Shown: positions 1 through 9,457, counted from the stretch's first letter. The stretch: DNA of 64,000 nucleotides from Persicimonas caeni (GCF_006517175.1 NZ_CP041186.1:2445001-2509000), one strand, 5' to 3'. Made by a program: numbers and translations. The notes: a model not told the origin generated them from the sequence alone.

Positions 1-1157
1 GAGCGCAACAGGGCGCCGAGCGGCTGGGCGCGAAGCGCGTCGCCCCCCTGCCCGGTCAGCTTCTGGGTGGCCACGTACACGTAGTCGCTGTTCGGCTCGA
101 GGGTGAGCGAGGGGCGCGCCCAAAAGCTCTTGCCGTCGTTCAGCACGCCGCGCTCGAGGTCGGTGACCTCGACGAGCGAGCCGTCTTCCTGCTTGCGAAA
201 GAGCCGGATCGCCTCGGGGTCGGCGACCGTAGTCGGGTCCACCGGATGGGTCGACTCGATCACAATCGCGCCGGAGGCCGAAAAGCCGTCGTATTGTGAC
301 AGCGCATGCTTGACGTCGCGCACCTCCTCGGAGTCGTCGTCGCTCACCGGCAGGTCGACCTGACCGGTCGCCGGATCAATGAGCAATTGATTGGGAAGCG
401 GGATGCGCCCGGTATCCGGGTCGAACCACACCGCCGGCTGGCTTGTCGTCGTAAAGCTACCCAGCACGGCGAGCTGCTCGCGCGCGAAACCGCGCGTCTG
501 CGTGACCATCTCGATCAGCGGCGCGTAGGCCTGCTGGACCTTACGGAGCGCCTCGGCCGTCTCGAGCTTCTCGTCGTCGGTCTCACCGGGCATCGCCGCT
601 GGATGCTCGTCGAGCGGCGACATCGAACGCACCAAGTAGAAGCCGGCGTCGGCGATCACGGGTTCGCCCTCGGCGCCGATAAGCCCGCCGTCGTAGCCGC
701 GGAGCCCGAAGACGTAGGTATGACCGGGCAAAAACTCCGAGTTCTGGCCTCCTTTTGGCGTGCCGGTAATCAGCCCCGCCTCGGAATCGTAATCGAGCGA
801 CAAGTCGAGCGCCTCGCGCGTCTGGGCGTCGAGCACGAACGCCGCCCCGCGCAGCCCACCGGCCTGCACGTCGTCGGACATCGGGATCTTCAGCGTCGAG
901 GCGAGCGGGTAGCCGTCGAGCGAGTTGAGATAGCCGACGAATTCCTTGTCGGCCGCCGGCGCCTGAGGGTCGACGGGCAGGTCGAGCCGACCGGTCGCAG
1001 AGTCGCGCACCAAATCGGTCGGCGTGGGCAACTCGCCGGTCGCCGGGCTCCACATCGGGCGCACCACGTCGGGCACGGGCTCGATGTCGGCTTCCGGAGC
1101 GCATGAGCTCATCGCGACCGCGCAGAGGCCGAGCGAAAGTAGACGAAGGCGCGTCAT
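1..1157 (-). CDS. Lipoprotein resembling the N-terminal part of VolA/Pla-1-type bacterial lipases (3' end outside window)
   Basis: The start codon is at 1157 and the frame stays open to the window edge, so the C-terminus is missing. A signal peptide ends in a lipobox (AMSSC, Cys19), so export and lipid anchoring are expected. Two copies of a module are visible: WSPATGELPTPTDLV...DLPV and FDPDTGRIPLPNQLL...DLPV. Each is followed by a segment of the type LNSLDGYPLAS or LSQYDGFSASG. The pattern IPLPNxLL, DLPV, DGFSxSxxI is the signature I associate with the N-terminal domain of VolA/Pla-1-type extracellular lipases (Lipase_bact_N). No catalytic domain is visible, so enzyme activity cannot be claimed. 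It is divergent from the acyltransferase gene starting at 1472, with a 314-base simple-repeat-rich gap between them. Confidence 0.7.
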   Translation of the reverse strand, partial: MTRLRLLSLGLCAVAMSSCAPEADIEPVPDVVRPMWSPATGELPTPTDLVRDSATGRLDLPVDPQAPAADKEFVGYLNSLDGYPLASTLKIPMSDDVQAGGLRGAAFVLDAQTREALDLSLDYDSEAGLITGTPKGGQNSEFLPGHTYVFGLRGYDGGLIGAEGEPVIADAGFYLVRSMSPLDEHPAAMPGETDDEKLETAEALRKVQQAYAPLIEMVTQTRGFAREQLAVLGSFTTTSQPAVWFDPDTGRIPLPNQLLIDPATGQVDLPVSDDDSEEVRDVKHALSQYDGFSASGAIVIESTHPVDPTTVADPEAIRLFRKQEDGSLVEVTDLERGVLNDGKSFWARPSLTLEPNSDYVYVATQKLTGQGGDALRAQPLGALLR

Positions 1158-1235
1158 CGCGGCACCTCGAAAAGGGTGAATGGTCAGTCAGATGGGGTGG
1201 AGAGTACAGGAGAGAGGACGGAAGATTCAAGTCAC

Positions 1236-1335
1236 GGGGACGGGGACGGCCACGGTCACGGGGACGTAAACGTGATCGTGATCGTGATCGTGATCGTAAT
1301 CGTAATCGTGATCGTAATCGTGATCGTAATCTTGC
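1236..1335. repeat. Hexamer microsatellite in a divergent intergenic region
   Basis: The 1158-1471 gap holds a GGGAC/GGTCAC-rich stretch (about 1236-1265) followed by about ten units of CGTGAT or CGTAAT (about 1270-1335). Both divergent genes must be transcribed from around this array, so a change in copy number could alter promoter spacing. A weaker tract of similar style (CGAACG, TGCACG units) lies near 23055-23090. No clear -35/-10 pair was identified. Confidence 0.85.
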
Positions 1336-1471
1336 TCGTCCCCCCCACCCCCAACCGAAATGCGCGCCGGTTTAGCCTCGTTACACCCCACGAAGCACGT
1401 TGATAACTCGACCCCCGTTCGGTAGGGTGGGCGCATCGTCAAGCATTCAAACGTGGTCAGGAGTCGATAGA

Positions 1472-2386
1472 ATGGGCAAACGCTGGGAACCGCTCGAGAA
1501 GTACTCGTCGTGGCGCAAGATTTCGGTCGGCATGTGGAAAACCCCCGCAGATCCGACGATCTACGGGTTCGAAACCGTCGACGTCAGCCGCCTGGTGCCG
1601 TATCTCGAAGAAGTGTCGCGCGTCAGCGGCACCAAGGTCGGCGTCGCCGCCTATTGCGCCAAGTTGATGGCGACGGTCTTCGAAGAGTATCCCGACCTCA
1701 ACGTGGTCATGGTGGGCAAAAAGGTGCACCGCCGAAAGACCATCGACATCTTCTGTCAGGTCGCCGTGGGCAACGAAAAGGCGAGTCAGGCCGACCTGAG
1801 CGGCATCAAGCTCGCCGAGGCCGACAAGATGGACCTGGTCGAGATCGCCAAGAAGCTCGGCTCGCGCGCCGAAGACGTGCGCACCGGCCAAGACGCCGAG
1901 ATGGAGAAGACCAAGTCGATGGTCGACGTGGTCCCGCCCTGGTTGATGGGCGGCGTGCTCAAGGTCGTCGACTTCTTGACGTTCAACGTGCCCTTCGACC
2001 TCGACAAGCTGGGCATCCGCAGCGACCCCTTCGGCAGCGCGATGGTCACCTCGGTCGGCCAGTTCAACATCAAGCAGGGCTTCGCGCCGCTGGTGCCCGC
2101 CAGCCGCGTGCCGTTGGTGGCGCTCCCGGGCGTGTTGCACAAGGCGCCGTTCGTCACCGAGAACGGCGACGTCGAAGCGCGCGACGCGCTGACGGTCTCG
2201 TGCACCTTCGACCACCGCGTCTACGACGGCTACCAGATCGGGCGCATCGTCGACGTCATCCGCGACGTGTTGATGTATCCGACTCGATATTATCCCGAGC
2301 CGGAGCACTGGGCGACGCCGGACACCGAACCCGCGCAGTCGCCGCGGCCCGAAGATCGCGAAGCGAAACCTGCCCCGGCCGAATAA
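1472..2386 (+). CDS. Free-standing 2-oxoacid dehydrogenase acyltransferase (E2) catalytic domain protein
   Basis: The 304-residue protein is essentially a single CoA-dependent acyltransferase domain of the E2 (lipoate acyltransferase/CAT) fold. The C-terminal motif [12 protein letters not shown] carries the His and Asp-Gly of the DHRxxDG active site. An internal segment reads [11 protein letters not shown], comparable to the conserved strand before the active site in E2 enzymes. There is no N-terminal lipoyl domain and no peripheral-subunit-binding domain, and no E1 or E3 gene lies nearby. It therefore may transfer acyl groups outside a classical dehydrogenase complex. The start at 1472 is chosen because AGGAG lies 8 bases upstream. 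The next gene begins one base after its stop, suggesting co-transcription. Confidence 0.8.
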   Translation: MGKRWEPLEKYSSWRKISVGMWKTPADPTIYGFETVDVSRLVPYLEEVSRVSGTKVGVAAYCAKLMATVFEEYPDLNVVMVGKKVHRRKTIDIFCQVAVGNEKASQADLSGIKLAEADKMDLVEIAKKLGSRAEDVRTGQDAEMEKTKSMVDVVPPWLMGGVLKVVDFLTFNVPFDLDKLGIRSDPFGSAMVTSVGQFNIKQGFAPLVPASRVPLVALPGVLHKAPFVTENGDVEARDALTVSCTFDHRVYDGYQIGRIVDVIRDVLMYPTRYYPEPEHWATPDTEPAQSPRPEDREAKPAPAE

Positions 2387-2387
2387 A

Positions 2388-4418
2388 ATGAGATCTGCAG
2401 GTCTCTTCAAACTTCTGGTCGTCGCGCTGTTGGCGTTTGGCCTCGGATATACGGCCTGCTCGGACAATACGGGCAACCAATCCAACGAGACGAACAACAC
2501 CCTTACCGACGTCTCCACGCCGGACGCCACCGATGCGTCCGGCGCGTGCACGCCCGGCGAGGCCGAGTGCACTTCGCTCGCCTCGCGGCAGGTGTGCAAG
2601 AGCGACGGCAGCGGCTTTCGCGACGAGGTCTGCCCCGCCGACCAACGCTGCCACCCCGACTCGGGCGAGTGCACCGACAAAGTCTGCAACCCGGGTGAGT
2701 TTCAAAGCTGCACCGACGAAGGTCTGCAGCGCGTATGCAACGCGAGCGGCACCGCCATCGTCGAGACGCTTTGCCCGGGCGACGCCCCCTGCACCGACGG
2801 CGCGTGCGAAGCGCCCGAGTGCAGCCCCGGCACCAACCGCTGCGTCGACCGCCGCCAGCTCGAGGTCTGCAACGAGGCGGGCGCCTTCGTGCCCGGCGAG
2901 CCGTGCCCCATTGGCACCGAGTGCTTCAACGGCGCCTGCGAAGAGCTGTGCGAGCTCAATAAAAAGGTCTCGAGCTATATCGGCTGCGAGTATTGGTCGG
3001 TCGACCTCGACAACTACGACGACGCGCTCAGCCAGCCGCACGCGATCGTGGTCACCAACCCCAACCCCGAGAGCGAAGCGCGCGTCACGCTCAGCGAGGG
3101 CTTTACCGACCGACAGCTTATCAGCGCTCCCGACGGCACGCGCTACGACCTGGTGATCCCGCCGGGCGAAGCGCGCATCTACTCGGTGCCGACCGGTTTC
3201 GACCACTCCGGCACGCGCCGCCTCCAAGACAAAGCGATCCGGCTGACCAGCAGCGTCCCGGTCATCGCCTACCAGTTCAACCCGCTCAACAACGTCGACG
3301 TCTACTCGAACGACGGCACGCTGCTCATCCCGACGAACTCGGTGGGAAGCGAGTACTGGGCACTGAGCTGGTATTACCGCGGCGGTCGCGCCCGCATTCG
3401 CGGCTTTTTGACGATCGTCAACTCCCACGGCAACCCCAACCGGGTGCGCGTGACCCCGTCGGCCCAGGTCATCCAGGGCCCGGGCATCGAGCAGATCGAG
3501 CCTGGCGAGACGCGCGTCTTCGACCTGGCTCCCGGCGAGTCGATCAACCTCGAGACATCGGGCGCCGAGCTCGACGCCGCGATCGAAAGCGGCTGCCTGG
3601 CCACGCGCGAAGGCCCGCCCGAGCAGGTCACGCCCTGCCCCGACCTGACCGGCACCCACATCGACGCCGACATGCCGATCACGGTCTTCGGCGGCCACCA
3701 GTGCGCCAACGTGGTCAAAGACATCGACCGCTGCGACCACATCGAGTCGATCATCTTCCCGGTGTCGTCGTGGGGTAAGAATTACGTCGGCGCCAAGTTC
3801 AGCCCCCGCGCCGACGGCATCACCGCCGAGCCCGACGTGTGGCGAGTCATCGCCGCCGAGGACGGCACGATCATCCAGACCGACCCCGAGATCCCGGGCG
3901 TCCACGGCCGCACCATCGACGCCGGCGAGTGGCGCCAATTCGAGGCGCACGGCAGCTACCAAAACTTCCAGCTCGTCTCCAACAAGCCCGTCATGCTCGC
4001 CCAATACATGGTCGGCTCCAACTGGACCGGCATCCCACGCGAGTGCGACGAGGGCATCGACGCCCAAAACCCCACCGGCATCGGCGACCCGGCCATGTCA
4101 CTGGCCGTGCCCGTCGATCAATTCCGCACCGACTATATCGTGCTGACGCCCGAGGCCTACGACGAGGACTACATCAACCTCATCGTCCCCGCCGGCCAGC
4201 AGGTACGCCTCGACGGCGAGCCTGTCCCCGACGACCAATGGACCACGGTCGGCCAGCGCGGCAACTTCGATATCGCTCAAATTCGTGTGGAGGACGGCTT
4301 CCACCGCCTGGAGGCGGACGCGCCGTTCGGCGTGATCAGCTACGGGTATGACTGCCACGTCTCCTATGCGTACCCGGGCGGGTTGAACTTGGAGACGGTC
4401 GAAGATCGTCTCGAATAG
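2388..4418 (+). CDS. IgGFc-binding-domain surface lipoprotein with Cys-rich N-terminal repeats
   Basis: The 676-residue protein has a signal peptide with lipobox GYTAC (Cys24). Three or four Cys-rich modules of about 45 residues follow ([39 protein letters not shown]), up to about residue 190. The rest matches the architecture of the IgGFc-binding N-terminal domain family: HAIVVTNPN, repeated strands with PGExxIYxVP, [10 protein letters not shown] and [11 protein letters not shown], and a later half with [12 protein letters not shown] and [11 protein letters not shown]. In this family the domain is extracellular and thought to be adhesive; the ligand here is unknown. It follows the acyltransferase gene by one base. 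A long palindromic-repeat tract lies downstream instead of an obvious terminator. Confidence 0.85.
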   Translation: MRSAGLFKLLVVALLAFGLGYTACSDNTGNQSNETNNTLTDVSTPDATDASGACTPGEAECTSLASRQVCKSDGSGFRDEVCPADQRCHPDSGECTDKVCNPGEFQSCTDEGLQRVCNASGTAIVETLCPGDAPCTDGACEAPECSPGTNRCVDRRQLEVCNEAGAFVPGEPCPIGTECFNGACEELCELNKKVSSYIGCEYWSVDLDNYDDALSQPHAIVVTNPNPESEARVTLSEGFTDRQLISAPDGTRYDLVIPPGEARIYSVPTGFDHSGTRRLQDKAIRLTSSVPVIAYQFNPLNNVDVYSNDGTLLIPTNSVGSEYWALSWYYRGGRARIRGFLTIVNSHGNPNRVRVTPSAQVIQGPGIEQIEPGETRVFDLAPGESINLETSGAELDAAIESGCLATREGPPEQVTPCPDLTGTHIDADMPITVFGGHQCANVVKDIDRCDHIESIIFPVSSWGKNYVGAKFSPRADGITAEPDVWRVIAAEDGTIIQTDPEIPGVHGRTIDAGEWRQFEAHGSYQNFQLVSNKPVMLAQYMVGSNWTGIPRECDEGIDAQNPTGIGDPAMSLAVPVDQFRTDYIVLTPEAYDEDYINLIVPAGQQVRLDGEPVPDDQWTTVGQRGNFDIAQIRVEDGFHRLEADAPFGVISYGYDCHVSYAYPGGLNLETVEDRLE

Positions 4419-4443
4419 GAAAAACGCGCATTAAGCCAACATC

Positions 4444-4714
4444 TTCCTCTCCGCCCGTAGCAAAGCGGAGGGAAGGAGAGGACCGAGGAGAGGGACCGAG
4501 GGAGAGGCTCTTTTGCCGTTTCTTTTTCCTCCTCCTGGATCCTCCTCCACTTCGCTTCGCTCGCGGAGGAGGGCGCCCCTCCTCGGTCCTCCCCACCCGC
4601 ACAAAGCGCGGGCGGGGAGGAAGATGTCGATTTAGCGAACTCTGTTCGCAGTTCGCTCCCCGTCCGCAAAAAGCGCGGGCGGGGAGGAAGATGTCGATTT
4701 AGCGAACTCTGTTC
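4444..4714. repeat. Family B palindromic repeat tract (gap after the IgGFc lipoprotein)
   Basis: This 311-base gap contains only repeats. They are a CCTCTCCGCCCG/GGAGGGAAGGAGAGG palindrome with satellites (ACCGAGGAGAGG), a CCTCCTCC...GGAGGAGG palindrome around an AAGCGAAG-type core, and a direct repeat of about 45 bases (4603-4647 and 4670-4714). Both copies of the direct repeat contain GGGGAGGAAGATGTCGA. The same family recurs at about 19208-19311, 19559-19673, 25122-25163 and 59367-59604. No gene is supported here. Confidence 0.85.
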
Positions 4715-4729
4715 ACCATTCGGGGTTGC

Positions 4730-5182
4730 TTAGAACGGAATGTCGTCGTCATCGAACGACTGGTCGAAATCACTCTCGACCTGCGGGCGGCTCTGGTTGA
4801 AGCCGCCGCCTCCGCCGCCGCCGCCACCCGAGTAGCCGCCGCCTCCGCCGCCGTTGCCGCCGGACAGGAAGGTGACGTTCTGGGCCACGATCTCGGTGGT
4901 GTAGCGCTTGTTGCCGTCGTTGTCTTGCCACTCGTTGGTCTGGATCCGACCTTCGACGTAGACCTGACGGCCCTTGCTCAAGTACTTGGCGCAGTTCTCG
5001 GCGGTGTTGCCGAAGACGACCACGCGGTGCCATTCGGTGCGCTCTTGGGACTGACCGCTCTTGTCCGTCCAACGCTCGTTGGTGGCGATGCGCAGGTTGG
5101 CCACCGGGGTGCCCGACTGCGTGTAGCGGACCTCGGGATCGGCGCCGAGGTTTCCGATGATAATCGCTTTATTGACGCTCAT
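4730..5182 (-). CDS. ssb: Single-stranded DNA-binding protein
   Basis: The 150-residue protein is a canonical SSB. The OB-fold N-terminus starts [20 protein letters not shown] and includes [21 protein letters not shown] and [13 protein letters not shown] Gly-rich linker follows, and the acidic tip ends DDDDIPF, which in this family recruits repair and replication partners. It binds single-stranded DNA during replication, recombination and repair. The start at 5182 is set by AAGGAG seven bases upstream and by family alignment; a longer frame from 5236 would add a non-conserved extension. A LexA-like site and a plausible promoter lie upstream, suggesting SOS control. Confidence 0.97.
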   Translation of the reverse strand: MSVNKAIIIGNLGADPEVRYTQSGTPVANLRIATNERWTDKSGQSQERTEWHRVVVFGNTAENCAKYLSKGRQVYVEGRIQTNEWQDNDGNKRYTTEIVAQNVTFLSGGNGGGGGGYSGGGGGGGGGFNQSRPQVESDFDQSFDDDDIPF

Positions 5183-5247
5183 TGTTTTCTCCTTATCTAT
5201 CCTGCCCAGGCTCACCCCGAGCAGGTGGAAGTCCATGTGACGCGTTT

Positions 5248-5295
5248 ATGGTAACGTGCCTTAGCTATTTTGCAACAACCACTGAACACCTGTTC
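5248..5295 (-). promoter_or_regulatory. Putative ssb promoter with LexA-like operator
   Basis: Reading on the minus strand, TTGCAA (5270-5275) and TACCAT (5248-5253) are separated by 16 bases and form a plausible housekeeping -35/-10 pair. Eight bases upstream lies the near-palindrome GAACACCTGTTC (5284-5295), which on the transcribed strand continues as GTTCAG. GAAC-N4-GTTC is the Gram-positive-type LexA half-site arrangement, and the GTTCAG end recalls the Myxococcus xanthus LexA box. ssb is a common SOS target, which supports the reading. Confidence 0.5.
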
Positions 5296-5510
5296 TGTGG
5301 TCATACGATCATTTTCAGAACTGCCGGAGGATCGTGAGCCGACAAGGCTCTACCAATGCCCTCATATATGTTATCGGCAAAAAGTGCTAATTCGTTGCGT
5401 GGTTTTTTGCGCTTTGTCAGGAAATCCCTGTTAGCACATGATGCTGGAGGGATGCAGTGAAGATTTTTTGTGCGTGCTCTGTTCTGTTTTTTTGAGGCGT
5501 AGCGTCGTGG

Positions 5511-5668
5511 CGCCCCCCATCCGCCTCGCGCTAAACAGCGCGCTCGGCACCTTCCCCACGGGGGAAGGGATGCCCCTGCGAAAAGCTACGTGGTTCAGGC
5601 ACGCAAGGAAATCCCTTACCCTGTGGGGAAGGTGCCCGTAGCGAAGCGAAGGGCGGATGGGGGTCCCC
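5511..5668. repeat. Family A composite palindrome (full unit 1)
   Basis: About 158 bases form a large imperfect inverted repeat. The outer ends are CCCCCCATCCGCC and GGCGGATGGGGG. Inner stems are CACCTTCCCC...GGGGAAGG and a second CCCTTACCC...GGGGAAGGTG. The centre carries GCGAAAAGCTACGTGGTTCAGG. The same centre recurs in the unit at 9302-9457 with the two outer arms exchanged. The 510-base gap between ssb and the TPR-GTPase gene holds this element plus an AT-richer ssb upstream region. The GTPase start lies 25 bases beyond the repeat. Confidence 0.85.
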
Positions 5669-5692
5669 AACAACCCAAACGTTAATAACCCT

Positions 5693-8605
5693 ATGTCCTT
5701 CCTAGACAAACTCAGCGAACGCGTCGGCGGTTTCCTCGACGAAGTCTTCTTGCCCGAAGACGTCGCCCACGCGCTGCACAAGGCGTCTCAGGCGATGCAG
5801 CGCGAGGACTACGACGCGGCGTTGCGCATCCTCTATAGAACGCACGCCGAGCACCCCGACTTCCACCGCACGCACCACATGATCGGGATGTGCCACTTCC
5901 ATCAGGAGAAGTTCGACGAGGCCCTGTCGGCCTTCGATCGGGCGGTCGAGCAGCGCGAGGAGGCGGTCAGCCACCTCTACGCGGGGCTGTCGGCCGAGCA
6001 GTTGGGCAACGCGCACGAGGCGCAGGTGCACTTCCGAAGAGGACTCGAGCTGTCCGACGCGGCCGAACTCGAGTTCGACCTGCTCTTCGGGCTGGGACGC
6101 GTGTATCTGGCGCAGGGACGTGCTGACAAGGCGGTGCGGGAGCTCAAAAAGGCGGTCAAGGCGCGCCCCGACCAGTCGGAGGCGACCGTGCTACTCGCCC
6201 GGGCGCTCCTGCAGCGCTCGAAGCTCGACGAGGCTCGCAAGGTGCTCGAGCGGCCGGGCGCGCGCAGCGCGGGTCAACCGGCGTTGATCTTGCGCGGCGA
6301 GATCGAGGAGGCGCGCGGTCACCACGGCCAGGCACGCGAGGCCTACGACAAAGCGCTCGAGTGGGAACCGAACCACCTGATCGCGCTGATCGGCGTGGCG
6401 CGAACGAGCCTGGCGCTGGGCGACCACCGCCGGGCCAACGAGTGCTCGCTGCGTGCGCTCGAAGAGGCTGACGAGGAGCAACTCCCCGAGATCCATACGC
6501 TGCTCGGGCGCGTCAACGAGGCGGTCGAAAACCGCCAGCGCGCCCTCGAATGCTATCGAAACGCGCTGCATCTCGACGCGCGGCGCCCGCAGGCGCATCT
6601 GGGCGCCGGGAGGATCTTGCTCGAGCGCGGCGACGCGGAGACGGCGCGCGAGCACTTCCAGGGAGTGCTCGAGATGGGTGGTGACGACCCGACAATGCGT
6701 CGAGAGGCGCTCGTTGGCTTTGCCAAAGCCAACCTCGCCGGGGGCGATTTGGCCGGCGCCCGCCGACTGATCGACGAGGTGCTCCAGGAGCAGGACAAGC
6801 CGTCCCCCGAAGCGCTGCACTTGCTCGGGCAGGTCGCGCTCGAGTCGGGCGACCCCGCCGAAGCGGTCGTCGCCTTCGAGGAAGCCGTGCGTGCGGCCGG
6901 CGAGCGGCGCGTCGACGCGGTCGAGGCCGACCTTCGTCGTGCCCTGGGTGAACTCACGTTCGACTGGGAGTTGCCCGAGCGGCTCGACGACTCGACCGAC
7001 GTGGTCGAGGTGTTGCGACAGCTTCGCGACTTCGTCGCCTCCGACCCGCGCATCGACCACTTCTCGGCGCGCGTCCAGCAGATGCTGGCCACGCTCAACT
7101 CGCCTTTGTCGGTCGCCATCGTCGGAGAGTTCAACGCCGGTAAGTCGACGCTCCTGAACGCGCTCATCGGCGAAGAGGTCGTCCCCATGGGCGTGTTGCC
7201 GACCACGGCGCACACCTGCTTTATCCAGTACGGACCCCGTAAGTCGGCGCGGGTGGTGCGCAAAGACGGCGAGGTCACCGAGGTCAACCTCGAGGAGGCC
7301 AAGCGCCAGATGAAGACCGACGCCGACGACATCGACCACCTCGAGTACGTCTATCCGCACCCCGACCTTCGCTCGGTCGAGTTCTGGGACACGCCCGGCT
7401 TCAACGCGCTCGAAGACGCTCACGAAGAGACCGCCAGCCGCGCGCTCGAGGAGGCCGAGGCGATTCTGTGGGTCCTCGACGCCAACCAGGCGCTCTCCCA
7501 CAGCGAGTTCGAACAGATCGAAAAGGTCCCCAACGGACGCGAGCGTCTGCTCGTCTTGCTCAACAAGATCGACCGGCTGGGACCGGCCGACTCGCGCGGC
7601 CCGCAGGTCGAAGAGCTCGTCGACTATGTCGAGGAGAACGCTTCTGCGCGCATCGCCGGCTGTTTTCCGATGACCGCCAAGGAGGCGCTCGCCCACCGTA
7701 CGGCGCCCGAGGACGAAGCCGACGCCGAGGCACTCGCTGACACTGGCTTCGAAGCGTTTCGCGACTTCTTGGAGTCGCGCATCATCGAGCGCTCGGGGCG
7801 CATCAAGACGCTCGAGATCGCACGCCAACTCCACGATCTGGTCGGCGACATGACCGAGTTTCAACGAGCGCTCGTCGACAAATACGACCAGCTCGGCGGC
7901 GAGGCCGCGTCACTGCGCGGCTGGCTCGACGAACTCGCCGACGAACGCCCCGAGAAGCACGCCAAAAAGGAGGCGCGCGCCCTCGAAGATCGCTTCGACT
8001 TCGTGCTCACCGGCATCGAGCGAGAGATTCGCGAGGCGCTCAAGTCACGCGGCACCTGGCTCACACGCAAGGTCCTCTCGGAAGAGGACCAGACCTTTAT
8101 CCTCGACCTGCTCTCCGAGCGGCTCGACGACGTGCTCAACCGTTCACGCCAGACGATTCTGGCCGACGTCGACGAGCTCGAAGGCGCGGTCGCCCAGCGC
8201 GTCGGCCCGATCATCCAGTCGCTTCCGCTGGGAGACGCCCGCGCGATGAACCGACGACTCGAAGGCTTCTTCGACGAGACCCGCATGCTCAAGCTCTTGC
8301 TCGAAGAGCGCGTCTACGGGCAGCTTCGCGCCCGGGCGACGGGTCAGATCGAGGCGGCTGGTCAGCGCGCGCTCGAAGAGATTCGCAACAGCGGCCAAGA
8401 AGGCCCCGCCTGGCGCGCAGCGCTTCGACGCCTGCTCCCGGACACCCGCGGCCACCTCAACCGCGAACTCGCTGCCTGGTACGAGGAATTTTTCCTTGCA
8501 GCATGTCGCTTTTCCGATAGGGTGCAGCGGGACTTGCACCTCCTCAAACTGGAGGCCGAACACCACTTCGACGTCTCGGCCGTACTCCAACTGGCCAGTG
8601 ACTGA
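5693..8605 (+). CDS. TPR-repeat protein fused to a dynamin-like GTPase
   Basis: The 970-residue cytoplasmic protein has about twelve TPR-like helical pairs in residues 25-440, followed by a dynamin-superfamily G domain. G1 is GEFNAGKST (about 478-486), the G2 threonine lies in PTTAHTC, G3 is DTPGF (about 566) and G4 is NKID (about 624). The remaining 300 residues are helical and charged, resembling a dynamin stalk, with no clear membrane segment. Bacterial dynamin-like proteins remodel or protect membranes, and the TPR array suggests partner docking. I take the start at 5693 (MSFLDKL) because an in-frame ATG at 5657 falls inside the family A repeat; no strong ribosome site is visible. A small lipoprotein gene follows after 4 bases. 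Confidence 0.85.
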   Translation: MSFLDKLSERVGGFLDEVFLPEDVAHALHKASQAMQREDYDAALRILYRTHAEHPDFHRTHHMIGMCHFHQEKFDEALSAFDRAVEQREEAVSHLYAGLSAEQLGNAHEAQVHFRRGLELSDAAELEFDLLFGLGRVYLAQGRADKAVRELKKAVKARPDQSEATVLLARALLQRSKLDEARKVLERPGARSAGQPALILRGEIEEARGHHGQAREAYDKALEWEPNHLIALIGVARTSLALGDHRRANECSLRALEEADEEQLPEIHTLLGRVNEAVENRQRALECYRNALHLDARRPQAHLGAGRILLERGDAETAREHFQGVLEMGGDDPTMRREALVGFAKANLAGGDLAGARRLIDEVLQEQDKPSPEALHLLGQVALESGDPAEAVVAFEEAVRAAGERRVDAVEADLRRALGELTFDWELPERLDDSTDVVEVLRQLRDFVASDPRIDHFSARVQQMLATLNSPLSVAIVGEFNAGKSTLLNALIGEEVVPMGVLPTTAHTCFIQYGPRKSARVVRKDGEVTEVNLEEAKRQMKTDADDIDHLEYVYPHPDLRSVEFWDTPGFNALEDAHEETASRALEEAEAILWVLDANQALSHSEFEQIEKVPNGRERLLVLLNKIDRLGPADSRGPQVEELVDYVEENASARIAGCFPMTAKEALAHRTAPEDEADAEALADTGFEAFRDFLESRIIERSGRIKTLEIARQLHDLVGDMTEFQRALVDKYDQLGGEAASLRGWLDELADERPEKHAKKEARALEDRFDFVLTGIEREIREALKSRGTWLTRKVLSEEDQTFILDLLSERLDDVLNRSRQTILADVDELEGAVAQRVGPIIQSLPLGDARAMNRRLEGFFDETRMLKLLLEERVYGQLRARATGQIEAAGQRALEEIRNSGQEGPAWRAALRRLLPDTRGHLNRELAAWYEEFFLAACRFSDRVQRDLHLLKLEAEHHFDVSAVLQLASD

Positions 8606-8609
8606 ATAG

Positions 8610-9293
8610 ATGACTTCGAAGAAGACACTTCTGACAACCTGCGCGCTGCTGCTCATCGGACTCTCCGCCTGTGACGACAAGTCTGAAGGCGAGGCTCGGG
8701 TCGACGCCGGCGTTGACGCCACCAAGACGGCCCAAAAGGCTCAGAAAAAAGCCGAGGCCAAGCAGCCGAGCGCGTCGAAGGACGCAGCGGACCCGGAGAA
8801 GCGCACCAGTGCGTCCTCCCCCAAGGGTGCTACCGTTGCAGAAGAGCCCCCGCTCGACATCTCCAAGTTGCTCACGACAAAAGATTTCGAAGATTTCACC
8901 CGAACCTCGATGGTTCGCGAGCAGCTCGTGGGCAAGCCCCCCTCCCCCACCTACAACGCCGTGCACCTGCACCCGTCCGGACGCAACTTCTACGGCGCCG
9001 GCCTGCAGGTCTGGAAGGCAGAGTCGTCTGAAGCCGCCGTGGAGCGCGCCCTGCAACTGCGCGAGCAGTATCTGGCCGTCGATGATGCCCCCAAAGACGG
9101 TCCGGTTGACAACGAACGGGCGTTCGTGTCCGACCGTGCCGGGATTTTCACCTACGTCTTTCCGTTCTCGGAAGGCGATCAGAGCTACGTCGTAGCCGTG
9201 TCTTGTGGAGAGAAGCTCTGCAAGAAGGGATTCGAGGACGTGGCAGAGCTTGCTGAGGTGGTTGTTGAGCGGCTTGGGGAATCGGAAGAATAG
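8610..9293 (+). CDS. Small lipoprotein of unknown function
   Basis: The 227-residue protein has a signal peptide and lipobox (GLSAC, Cys21). A Lys/Ala/Ser-rich low-complexity linker runs to about residue 75, then a compact C-terminal domain of about 150 residues. I do not recognise the domain. It contains NAVHLHPSGRNFYGAGLQVW and a segment with two Cys (SCGEKLCKKG) that could form a disulfide. It starts 4 bases after the GTPase stop, so the two are probably co-transcribed. That would place a membrane-anchored partner beside a membrane-active GTPase, though the link is only positional. Confidence 0.75.
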   Translation: MTSKKTLLTTCALLLIGLSACDDKSEGEARVDAGVDATKTAQKAQKKAEAKQPSASKDAADPEKRTSASSPKGATVAEEPPLDISKLLTTKDFEDFTRTSMVREQLVGKPPSPTYNAVHLHPSGRNFYGAGLQVWKAESSEAAVERALQLREQYLAVDDAPKDGPVDNERAFVSDRAGIFTYVFPFSEGDQSYVVAVSCGEKLCKKGFEDVAELAEVVVERLGESEE

Positions 9294-9301
9294 CTTTTCG
9301 A

Positions 9302-9457
9302 GGCCCCCCATCCGCCCTTCGCTTCGCTACGGGCACCTTCCCCCAGGGGAAGGGATGCTGTTGCGAAAAGCTACGTGGTTCAGGCGCGCTAAGGCAGCCC
9401 TTCCCCTGGGGGAAGGTGCCGAGCGCGCGGTTTAGCGCGAGGCGGATGGGGGGCGCC
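9302..9457. repeat. Family A composite palindrome (full unit 2, arms exchanged)
   Basis: This unit of about 156 bases begins CCCCCCATCCGCC and ends GGCGGATGGGGGG. Stems CACCTTCCCCCAGGGGAAGG and CCCTTCCCCTGGGGGAAGG flank the conserved centre GCGAAAAGCTACGTGGTTCAGG. Compared with 5511-5668, the arm carrying TTCGCTTCGCTACGGG is now on the left and the arm carrying GCGGTTTAGCGCGAGG on the right, while the centre keeps its orientation. It lies between the convergent lipoprotein and glyS genes and may serve as their transcript end. Confidence 0.85.
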
